64,000 bases of DNA, taken from NCBI GenBank assembly GCA_005223045.1, contig NJBM01000005.1, positions 1-64,000 on the forward strand. The letters are read 5' to 3'. Both the position numbers and the translations under genes were made by a program. The notes beneath the pieces were generated by a model. It saw only the letters and a list, made by a program, of their open reading frames with translations. It was not told the origin of the DNA and ran no database searches. The DNA is from Planctomycetes bacterium B3_Pla (lineage in GTDB: Bacteria; Planctomycetota; Phycisphaerae; Sedimentisphaerales; Anaerobacaceae). This document shows, piece after piece, positions 17,763 to 25,039 of the stretch (the stretch's first letter is position 1; each line of letters opens with the position of its first letter).

Positions 17763-18515
17763 CTATTCGCATGTAACGCCACTGCCCGGCGGGCAACAGC
17801 CTGAACTCGGCCTCGATGCAGTTACAAAGGCCTGGACCAACTTCGTCTCAGTGAGCTGGTCCGCCGAAACTCCGCTCACCCCGCCGCCTTTTACCATGGC
17901 AAGCACACAGGGGACGGACAACTGCTTTGTCAAGTTCGCATAATTGGGTGCGCCCTGCTTAAGTCTGAAAGCGGAGATACTAGTTCCGCCGGTCCGGATC
18001 ATTTTGGCGGCGGCTTCGATCTGTTTGGTGGCGGCCTGGTTGCTTTCCTGGTCTTCGGCGGCAAGAAGGATGAAAACAGCGGCACTGTTAGCCGCCGCCT
18101 TGTTGAGCGAAGCCAATGAATCCAACTCAGGCCCCCACAGAGCTAGCGAAGCTTCATCAGAAATATTTTCCTTTGTCTTTTCATTCGCTACGGCAGGAGT
18201 TTCTGCATCGCCCTTTGACGCCGTGGGATTTTGCATCGTGGTTTCGGTGTTTTGAGGCGAAGGAGCATCCCCCACGATCTCAGGTTGGATTGCAGCGAAC
18301 GTATTTTGACCTTGCTCTGTCGGCGAATCCGATTTCCTGAAAAGCGAACGCGCCAAGACTACCCCGGCCGCAAGCACAATAAGAATAAACACCGCAATCT
18401 TCCAGCTCTTGCCCCCACCATCAGAGCCTGACGGGCAGCAACTTCCTCCGTCACAGCACGGTTGGAGGTTACTGTCGCTTTGCCGGCTACCAGCCTGTTC
18501 GTTCTTGTCGTTCAT
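17763..18515 (-). CDS. Membrane-anchored Cys-rich protein with thioredoxin-like domain
   Basis: The 250-residue protein starts with a Cys-rich cytoplasmic segment (CCDGGSCCPSGSDGGG, about 19-34). Then come one membrane helix (about 37-57), an Ala/Thr/Glu-rich linker, and a domain from about 125 that looks like a redox-inactive thioredoxin fold (AAVFILLAAEDQ, then LSVPCVLAMVKGGG with the cis-Pro region). It ends in a second Cys cluster (SSGCCPPGSGVTCE). The classic CxxC after the first strand is missing; a single Cys precedes VLAMV. It fits a metal- or thiol-binding role with CcdA. I know no named family. Confidence 0.6.
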   Translation of the reverse strand: MNDKNEQAGSRQSDSNLQPCCDGGSCCPSGSDGGGKSWKIAVFILIVLAAGVVLARSLFRKSDSPTEQGQNTFAAIQPEIVGDAPSPQNTETTMQNPTASKGDAETPAVANEKTKENISDEASLALWGPELDSLASLNKAAANSAAVFILLAAEDQESNQAATKQIEAAAKMIRTGGTSISAFRLKQGAPNYANLTKQLSVPCVLAMVKGGGVSGVSADQLTETKLVQAFVTASRPSSGCCPPGSGVTCE

Positions 18516-18565
18516 CTTATCATCCTTTCAAAAAGAGGTTGGAACTGAATCGTATCCTGTAATCG

Positions 18566-20542
18566 TTATGCACACTGGGAAGCATTTTCTCTTGCGACAT
18601 TGTCAATAGCCATGGGTGCGACAGAAAGACTGCCGCTATCTTCGTTTTTCAGCCGTGATCCTGTTTTGGACCACAACAGCAGCGTTGAGCTGAAGACCAC
18701 GGTAATACAGCCCGCCTCCTGGAAAATGACTGCCAACACAGGGGTGAGCATTCCAAAACCTGCAAGGATAAACCCTACTATATTGTACATGATGGAGAAG
18801 AAGATATTGAGTTTGATGCGTAACATGACCTTTCGGGACATGTCCATGAAATTTACGACCCGCGACAGATCGTCATTCATTAAAGTCACATCTGCTGTTT
18901 CAACAGCTACATCTGTCCCTGCCGCCCCCATAGCAATGCCCACATCAGCCAGGGCAAGTGCCGGGGCATCGTTGATACCGTCGCCAATCATGCCGACAAC
19001 AAGCCCCTGTTTTTGCAGCTTTTCGACATATTGCAGTTTTTGTTTCGGAAGAAGCTCGGCTTGAAAGTCATCTACTCCGATTTCCTCTGATACGGCCCTG
19101 GCTACCTTGTGATTGTCTCCGGTAAGCATCGTAATATTCTCAATGCCCATCGCTTTCAAGGATGCAATTGCACGAGGAGTCTCATGGCGAATCTCGTCGG
19201 CAATGGCAATCAAGCCGACCGGCTTGCGGTCATTAGCCACAAGAATCGTGGTTCTACCCTGCTCAGTCTGCCCTGAAACCGCATTCTCGATGTGTTCGGC
19301 AACAGGCACTCCTTTGTTACGCAGAAATTCATTTTTACCAACTAATATCTTCTTGCCATCCAATCGGGCAGTAACACCCATTCCAACTTCGATATTAAAC
19401 TCATGAGGATCAGGAACCGTGATGTCACATTCTTTTGCACGAGTCATAATCGATCGTGCGAGTGGATGTTCAGAATACTTCTCCGCTATCGCAGCTAAAC
19501 GCAACACCTCTTCTCCTGATATGCCGTCAAAGGCAACCACATCGACCACTTTTGGTTTTCCAAAGGTAAATGTGCCCGTCTTATCCACAAGGAGAACATC
19601 CATCTTTTTAGCCAGTTCCAGAAACACACCTCCCTTGATAAGGACCGCGCGGCGAGCCATATTAGATATGCCCGCAGTTACAGCCGTTGGAGTGGCAATG
19701 GCGAAAGCGCATGGACAGGCAACCAGAAGGACCGAAACCGCAACCTTGATATCTCCGGATGTCCAAAAAGCTACGAATGCAATTGCCAGCACGGTAGGCA
19801 GGAACCATACGGTAAATCGGTCAGCAAGATTTTGGATAGGAGCTTTTGTTCCCTGAGCTTGCTCAACAAGATGAACAATTTTGGCCAGCGTGGTATCCTT
19901 ACCGACCTTAGTAGTCTGAATTTCAAGTCGGCCAGCTTCATTCAAAGTTCCTCCAAATACCTCACCGCCCTTGAATTTCTCAACCGGTATTGATTCCCCT
20001 GTAATGGGAGCCTGATTGACACAGCTGTGGCCGTCAACGACGACACCATCAACTGGGATACGGCCGCCAGGTCTGACGACAACAACATCTCCGATCCGGA
20101 CCTCGCTGGCAGGTACTGCAACTTCCTGCTCACCTCGCCGCACCGTCGCCATCTTAGGGGTAAAATCCAGCAGAGCCCTGATGCTCCGGCGAGTCTTATC
20201 AAGAGTATAGGATTCCAGCGCACCGGCTACGGCCATAATGAACACGATCAGCGCCGCAGGTCGAAACTCGCCAATTGCAATGGTAGCAATAAGAGCAACG
20301 GTGACAAATACATTGACAGTTATCTTTCGTTTGAAGATGTCCTTGAAACCCGCAACAAACCGTAGATACCCGCCGAACAAAGTCGCAAGAAGCGCCAATC
20401 CTGCGTTCAGCCAACGGGGACCGATTTCCCAATGGGCCAGTGCCCAGCTTGACAATATTAGAAGGCCGACAATGCCAGGGACAATGCTCAGAACGGCAAT
20501 TTCCCGGTATTTCCCGGCATTATCATCTTGTTCGTTGCTCAT
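18566..20542 (-). CDS. Heavy-metal P1B-type ATPase
   Basis: The 658-residue protein has the P1B layout without an N-terminal metal-binding domain. Motifs: TGES near 186-190, CPC in LLVACPCAFAIATPTA (about 273), phosphorylation site DKTGTF (about 320), HP in SEHPLARSI, and GDGINDAPAL. The last helices contain YNIVGF, as in copper pumps, and QEAGCITVVFSS, partly like Zn/Cd pumps, so the metal cannot be named. I start at ATG 20542 because AGGAG precedes it; an upstream TTG would add 19 residues. The operon suggests As(III)/soft-metal stress, and the pump probably exports a soft cation. Confidence 0.88.
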   Translation of the reverse strand: MSNEQDDNAGKYREIAVLSIVPGIVGLLILSSWALAHWEIGPRWLNAGLALLATLFGGYLRFVAGFKDIFKRKITVNVFVTVALIATIAIGEFRPAALIVFIMAVAGALESYTLDKTRRSIRALLDFTPKMATVRRGEQEVAVPASEVRIGDVVVVRPGGRIPVDGVVVDGHSCVNQAPITGESIPVEKFKGGEVFGGTLNEAGRLEIQTTKVGKDTTLAKIVHLVEQAQGTKAPIQNLADRFTVWFLPTVLAIAFVAFWTSGDIKVAVSVLLVACPCAFAIATPTAVTAGISNMARRAVLIKGGVFLELAKKMDVLLVDKTGTFTFGKPKVVDVVAFDGISGEEVLRLAAIAEKYSEHPLARSIMTRAKECDITVPDPHEFNIEVGMGVTARLDGKKILVGKNEFLRNKGVPVAEHIENAVSGQTEQGRTTILVANDRKPVGLIAIADEIRHETPRAIASLKAMGIENITMLTGDNHKVARAVSEEIGVDDFQAELLPKQKLQYVEKLQKQGLVVGMIGDGINDAPALALADVGIAMGAAGTDVAVETADVTLMNDDLSRVVNFMDMSRKVMLRIKLNIFFSIMYNIVGFILAGFGMLTPVLAVIFQEAGCITVVFSSTLLLWSKTGSRLKNEDSGSLSVAPMAIDNVARENASQCA

Positions 20543-20618
20543 GGAGGCAATCTCCTGTCTAGACGGAAAGGCACCTCCCTCGAAAAGAGGTTTCTTCAAC
20601 CGACAAGTGTATTTTTTC

Positions 20619-20780
20619 TCACTTACTCGACTCTTCTACTGTCTCTTTCGCACGGGTCTTTCTGTCACTCTCTTTGGCAGGACCGCAGCAGTCTTCACCG
20701 GGACCGCAGCATCCGCCAGTCTTGGTCATTGATTCCCAGATTGTTGCCAATAACCCCTTTTTCTTTCTTTCCGTCTTCAT
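20619..20780 (-). CDS. Small Cys-rich metal-binding protein, 53 aa
   Basis: The product is 53 residues with GGCCGPGEDCCGP (about 23-35) between basic ends. Two CC pairs set in Gly/Pro suggest binding of soft metals, perhaps delivery to the P-ATPase encoded next. I use the internal ATG at 20780, which has AGGGAG nine bases upstream. Similar small CC-containing proteins occur beside arsR and metal pumps. The function is inferred from context only. Confidence 0.7.
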   Translation of the reverse strand: MKTERKKKGLLATIWESMTKTGGCCGPGEDCCGPAKESDRKTRAKETVEESSK

Positions 20781-20830
20781 TCGCACAGACTCCCTGATAT
20801 GCATCTAATTAATAATCTGTTGCCCATTGG

Positions 20831-21163
20831 TTATTTCTGGCACGTTGCCTTTGACAGCCTCTTCATATCCGTCTTGACTGTCTTGTGATCGGCAAGACAG
20901 TCTCGAAAGCATTCCTGCAAACATTCTTCCAATCGGTTTCGGGCTTCAGAGAGTTTGTAATACATCCATGTGCCTTGACGCCTTTGTTCAACTAAACCTG
21001 CCGAACGCATTATCCCCAAATGACGTGAGATAGTGTATTGCGGCGTCTCCAAAGCCTCGACCAGTTGACAGACACAAGTTTCACCCTGGATCGAGAGCAA
21101 GACTGCCAATCTCAGACGAATCGGGTCAGCCAACACTTTGAAAAATGCAGCTTCATTTTCCAT
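20831..21163 (-). CDS. arsR: ArsR/SmtB-family metalloregulator
   Basis: The 110-residue winged-helix repressor has the ArsR core: FKVLADPIRLRLAVLL, then ETCVCQLVEAL with the CVC metal-sensing motif in the alpha-3 region, and the recognition helix TPQYTISRHLGIMRSAGLVEQRRQGTWMYYKL. Extra cysteines occur at the C-terminus (CLQECFRDC). It should leave its operator when As(III)/Sb(III) or another soft metal binds. The ATG at 21163 is preferred to a TTG twelve bases earlier. It is the first gene of the operon it controls; promoter and operator lie just upstream. Confidence 0.92.
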   Translation of the reverse strand: MENEAAFFKVLADPIRLRLAVLLSIQGETCVCQLVEALETPQYTISRHLGIMRSAGLVEQRRQGTWMYYKLSEARNRLEECLQECFRDCLADHKTVKTDMKRLSKATCQK

Positions 21164-21190
21164 GTTTGTCCCCAACTACATTATCTGTAT

Positions 21191-21236
21191 ATATGTGCAT
21201 ACCCACATATTATAATATACATTATGATCGTATCAA
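21191..21236 (-). promoter_or_regulatory. ArsR-controlled promoter with overlapping operator
   Basis: On the minus strand: TTGATA (21231-21236), a 16-base spacer and TATAAT (21209-21214). A perfect dyad, ATATGTG (21191-21197) and CACATAT (21204-21210) with six bases between, overlaps the downstream edge of the -10 box. This is the expected shape of an ArsR/SmtB operator, so bound repressor would block transcription. Confidence 0.75.
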
Positions 21237-21531
21237 CAGTCTTTCTTTCATTTTTTCGGATATTCTGCAGGTGTGTGCCCGTAGAGATTCACTTCTTCCT
21301 CTGTCAGGCCCGTAAATCATGCAGGAGCTGGCCAAATATCAGACAAAGGGCAACCAGTACTTGACTTAGGGGCGTATAATTGCATGAGGTGTCAGGAATG
21401 GAACATTTATTCCGGTCTGTCTGAACTTGCTGTCGTCTCCGTAATGAACACGATTGCAAATCGTGATTGCAGTCTTGTAGAGTGGGCCTCCCTTGGGGAT
21501 GCCTTACGGTATTGGCCCGCCGATCAATAAT
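21237..21531. other. Spacer between the ars operon promoter and the redox cluster
   Basis: No credible gene. A perfect hairpin, CACGATT/AATCGTG around GCA, lies at 21449-21465, and a TATAAT occurs at 21375-21380 on the plus strand without a good -35. A small RNA ending at the hairpin at 21532-21549 is possible but unsupported. Confidence 0.35.
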
Positions 21532-21549
21532 GGTGGGGCTGGCCCCACC
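21532..21549 (-). terminator. GC-rich hairpin after the redox cluster
   Basis: GGTGGGG (21532-21538) pairs with CCCCACC (21543-21549) around four bases. It lies just beyond the stop of the last leftward gene of the cluster. No T tract follows on that strand, so it may act as a weak terminator or protect the RNA end. Confidence 0.45.
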
Positions 21550-21561
21550 CTGCGATTCTGA

Positions 21562-22155
21562 TTAACTGGCGATTTTGCTCTTGATTGCTATCCAGGGACA
21601 TGAATTTTTCTGGGGGCACTCTTTGCAGCCGTGTTTGGTCGAGACGAGCGGCAGGATTATAAACGCATCGACGGCAAACAGAACGAGCAGCACCAAAAGC
21701 GGCCACGAGAAAACGCGTATGATGCTCGGCAGACCGGCCAGTACCGGCAGAAACCACAGAGGCACTATCACAGGTATATGCTTCCTGAATTTCTCATCGA
21801 AGCATTCAACGGAGCTTTTTTCTCGAAACTTCGCTGCTATGAGACCGTAGCCGCAGGGGCACGAGCTCGAGTTCCAATACCTGCAGTAGGGACATACGAA
21901 AACCATAATCCACAAAGCTCCGCCCGCACCATAAGCCAGGTAAGCAGCCGCTGTTGCCGGCCCCCAGGCCGACCCGCCAAAACTTACGGCGAAAATGGCT
22001 GTGCCCAGAACCGTCATGGTTATGTACGGGATGTTGTTGATAAGCGTCTGGACGGATGAATACTGCCGCATGGGTGAGCAGCTCTCGTCGTTTGTGCCGT
22101 CGTCTAATTTTTTCTCATTCACTGGTAGTTCGTCTCCAATCTTAACCGCCGACAT
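21562..22155 (-). CDS. Cys-motif membrane protein of unknown function
   Basis: The 197-residue protein has membrane segments near 42-60, 65-85, 125-145 and 148-170. Between helices lies CPYCRYWNSSSCPCGYG, and the end carries HGCKECPQKNSCPWI. These Cys clusters could bind an iron-sulfur centre or zinc. I use the ATG at 22155, overlapping the preceding gene by 14 bases. It closes the redox cluster, which suggests a role with it. I do not recognise the family. Confidence 0.6.
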   Translation of the reverse strand: MSAVKIGDELPVNEKKLDDGTNDESCSPMRQYSSVQTLINNIPYITMTVLGTAIFAVSFGGSAWGPATAAAYLAYGAGGALWIMVFVCPYCRYWNSSSCPCGYGLIAAKFREKSSVECFDEKFRKHIPVIVPLWFLPVLAGLPSIIRVFSWPLLVLLVLFAVDAFIILPLVSTKHGCKECPQKNSCPWIAIKSKIAS

Positions 22156-23386
22156 CGACACAGACCAGGTCGCCTGCCGCGTTGCGGGCGTATATCCTGC
22201 CGTTGGCGAGCACAGGGGTCGTCCAGCATTTACCCTTGGGCAGTATCTTTGCCCGGGCAAGGACTTTGAATTGCTGAGGATTGGCCTGCGCGATGACAAG
22301 TTCGCCCTTATCGCTCATTATGATCATTCTGCCGTCGGCGCTCATCGTCAATGAGCCTTTGCCGAGGCTCTTGTCGCCCCACTTTTCGGCGCCGTCCTGC
22401 GGTGCGATACACTTCAATTCCTTCTCGTCGAAACCGTACAGATACCCGTCGTACAACGTAGAAGAGCTGAACTGGTTCCGCATTACCTTGCTTTCCCAGA
22501 CTTTGGTCGCCTGATCTGCGTTGATTTCGATAAGTGCGCAACCCCTGCCGTAGCCCGAGGAGATGAACACGTACTTGTCATAAATGACCGGATCGGCCGC
22601 GTTGACATCGTGCTTGGTCTTCCACTTGAACTGCCAGAGCTTTTTGCCGTCGGTCGGTGAGACAGCGATGATCGAATCCTTGCCGAAGATCGCCAGGCCG
22701 CGTTGTCCGCCCATGACGAACGGCACGGGCGTGGCATAACCACACTTGCCCTTGCCGCTTGCCCAGATCGTGGCGCCGGTATTTTTATTCAACGCCAGGC
22801 CGGCGTCGCCGATGTTTAGAACCAGCATTTCGCCGACAACCAGCGGAGAACCGGAGAAATGCCACGTCGGCAAGTCGTTACTCATGTCTTTGCTTAGCTC
22901 TTTCTGCCAGATCACCGTCCCTTTGGCTGCATCAAGGCAGAACAAGCTGCCCATCTTGCTAAGCGTATAGACTTTGCCGCCGTCCACCGTGGGGGTAGTG
23001 AGAGTGCCGCCTTCGTAATACTTGGGCTGCAACGGACAGGGATACGAGTGCTTCCAGATTTCCTCGCCGGTCGCCGCGTCAAAGCAAAAGACGATGTCGG
23101 TGTTGCCTTTCTTGCCGGTGTTGCCCATAGCATAAACGCGGCCGTCGGTGACCGCCATCGAAGAGAAACCTATGCCGATAGACTTTTTCCAGAGTTCCTT
23201 CGGACCGTCATCTCCCCAATTTGACTTCCAGTCGGTTTCGCCTGTTATGCCGTTATAGTCGGGGCCCCGATAGTTGGGCCAATCCGCCGCATCAGCAGCA
23301 CCGTAAAACCCTGCCCCAAATACACTTATGCAAATCCCAAAGATCAATGCCGAGACACAATCTTTGACTACTTTCTGCGATTTCAT
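22142..23386 (-). CDS. Secreted PQQ-like beta-propeller protein
   Basis: The 414-residue protein has a signal peptide (about 1-33, ending near ADAAD) and starts its mature part with WPNYRGPDYNGI, usual for planctomycete PQQ-like propellers. Repeated blades contain the A-x-D-x-x-TG-x-x-x-W pattern (FCFDAATGEEIWKH, CLDAAKGTVIWQ). No dehydrogenase catalytic residues or PQQ-binding Cys pair stand out, so it is likely a BamB-like scaffold or binding protein, not an enzyme. It is one of four such proteins in this cluster. Confidence 0.8.
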   Translation of the reverse strand: MKSQKVVKDCVSALIFGICISVFGAGFYGAADAADWPNYRGPDYNGITGETDWKSNWGDDGPKELWKKSIGIGFSSMAVTDGRVYAMGNTGKKGNTDIVFCFDAATGEEIWKHSYPCPLQPKYYEGGTLTTPTVDGGKVYTLSKMGSLFCLDAAKGTVIWQKELSKDMSNDLPTWHFSGSPLVVGEMLVLNIGDAGLALNKNTGATIWASGKGKCGYATPVPFVMGGQRGLAIFGKDSIIAVSPTDGKKLWQFKWKTKHDVNAADPVIYDKYVFISSGYGRGCALIEINADQATKVWESKVMRNQFSSSTLYDGYLYGFDEKELKCIAPQDGAEKWGDKSLGKGSLTMSADGRMIIMSDKGELVIAQANPQQFKVLARAKILPKGKCWTTPVLANGRIYARNAAGDLVCVDVGG

Positions 23387-23477
23387 TCTTATTCTCCAAA
23401 AAAAGTGGATATTAAGAGAGACACATATACTAAACTATCATTCGATTGTCAATGCTCCGGACTTGTCAAAATTCCAA

Positions 23478-25037
23478 TCACCCCGTGAATGCCAATGCTC
23501 CGGTGGGACACGCGGCTACGCATTTGCCCGCGGCCCGCTCGAGTGCCTGAGCCATCGAGTAGTCAAACGGCACCGCTACGCGCACATCGAAGCCTCGACC
23601 GACAAACGTCAACCCGATCTTCTCACCCGCTTCGGCGGCAATCTGCACGCAAAGCCCACAGTCTATGCACTTGCCGGATTCGTAGATCACTTCCGGATGC
23701 TGGACCTGCTGGGTGAATGATCTTCGGTCACCCTTGTATCGCCCTGCCCGGGCCTGGTAACTTTGAGAATGTTGCCTGAGTTTGCAGTCGTCCGCTTTCC
23801 GACAATCACAATGCAAGCAGCGAGCAGCCTCGATGCGAGCCTGTTCGTCGGTGAATCCGTCACCCTGTTCCGGCAACGTAACACGGGGGGATTCGCTGCC
23901 GCAGGCGGCAAATGTTTCTTTTTCATCATCCTTGAGCTTGCCGATACGGGTGTTGAACGGTTTGGCAGGACCGGTTACAGGCTGGCCGGACAGGTACTGG
24001 TCGATGGATGCCGCTGCTTCCTTGCCGTCGGCAACGGCACGGATGGCAAGTTTTCGTTTGTGAACGGCGTCCCCGCCTGCGAACACGCCCGGCAGATTCG
24101 TCTGATACGTTTTGCCATCCATCGCAATGCCTTTGGAGCCGGCCTTCAGACCCATCGATTCGACATCTGCGGTTTCCAAAGCGCCTGTCGCTACGAACAC
24201 TGCATCGAAGTCCCTGCGCAGGCTTTCCATAGAGAGCATGTCGCCTATCCGGGTTTTGCACAGAAATTTCACGCCGAGCTTCTCGATCAGGGCTATTTCA
24301 TTGTCGAGCACGTATCTCGGCAGCTCCTGCTCCGGGACCCCATATTGCAGCATCCCTCCCGGCTTTTCATGGTCATCGAATATCGTGCAGCCATACCCGG
24401 CCTGTTGCAGATAGTATCCGGTAGCCAAACCAGCCGGGCCGGCGCCGACAATAGCTACGCGCTTGTCCCGGCCGGGCTTACAAGTGGGAGAATAGGGTCT
24501 CGCAGACTGTAAATCGACGTCAGCCACGTACCGTTTCAAAAGACAGATTGAGACCGCTTCATCTATTGCCGCCCTTCTGCAGCCTCGTTCGCAGGGCTTT
24601 GGGCAAATCCGTCCCAATACCGCGGGCAGTGCAATATCTTCCTTCACCGTAGCAATCGCATCACTCAGCTTCTCTGCCGCAATTTGACGGATCATCAAAG
24701 GAATGTTCATCTGCGCGGGGCATATCGTATGACAGGGGCCGAGGCAGTCACCCAGATGGTCGCTCAGCAGCAGCTCCAGGGCGGCTTTTCTGGCCTCATG
24801 CACCTGATTGCAATCGCTCTCAACCTGCATACCATCCCGGACAATAGTTGCACATGCCGGCACGAGACTCACCAGGCCTTCCACTTTAACCACGCAGACC
24901 ATGCAACTGGTGGACGGCTTGCAGACCTCCAGGAAGCAAAGTGTAGGGATTTCTATCCCCAGTTTCCCGGCGGCATCGAGAATCGTCGCCCCGTCGGCAA
25001 CTTCAACTTCGCGATTATCTATTGTCAGTTTCGGCAT
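23478..25037 (-). CDS. Iron-sulfur flavoprotein: NuoG/HydA-like ferredoxin fused to a shortened GltD/NfnB-like domain
   Basis: The 519-residue protein has a 2Fe-2S ferredoxin domain (about 1-80, with SCMVC), then a GltD-type Cys domain (GDCLGPCHTICP, then CPKPCERGC, about 95-165). An FAD domain follows, beginning RVAIVGAGPAGLATGYYL (about 192) and ending NLPGVFAGGDAV. The NAD(P)H-binding Rossmann insert normally between the two FAD halves is missing: FVATGALE runs almost directly to the GVFAGGD block. The C-terminus has ferredoxin motifs CIDCGLC and CVAACPTGAL as in HydA/NuoG. It probably exchanges electrons with the NuoEF-like partner encoded just upstream, whose stop lies three bases from this ATG. 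Confidence 0.8.
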   Translation of the reverse strand: MPKLTIDNREVEVADGATILDAAGKLGIEIPTLCFLEVCKPSTSCMVCVVKVEGLVSLVPACATIVRDGMQVESDCNQVHEARKAALELLLSDHLGDCLGPCHTICPAQMNIPLMIRQIAAEKLSDAIATVKEDIALPAVLGRICPKPCERGCRRAAIDEAVSICLLKRYVADVDLQSARPYSPTCKPGRDKRVAIVGAGPAGLATGYYLQQAGYGCTIFDDHEKPGGMLQYGVPEQELPRYVLDNEIALIEKLGVKFLCKTRIGDMLSMESLRRDFDAVFVATGALETADVESMGLKAGSKGIAMDGKTYQTNLPGVFAGGDAVHKRKLAIRAVADGKEAAASIDQYLSGQPVTGPAKPFNTRIGKLKDDEKETFAACGSESPRVTLPEQGDGFTDEQARIEAARCLHCDCRKADDCKLRQHSQSYQARAGRYKGDRRSFTQQVQHPEVIYESGKCIDCGLCVQIAAEAGEKIGLTFVGRGFDVRVAVPFDYSMAQALERAAGKCVAACPTGALAFTG

Positions 25038-25039
25038 TA

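Noticed and set aside
21449..21465. Hairpin around GATTGCAAATC resembling the anticodon arm of tRNA-Cys
   Set aside because: No T arm with GTTCGA, no D arm and no pairing acceptor ends in the flanking 40 bases, so it is not a tRNA.
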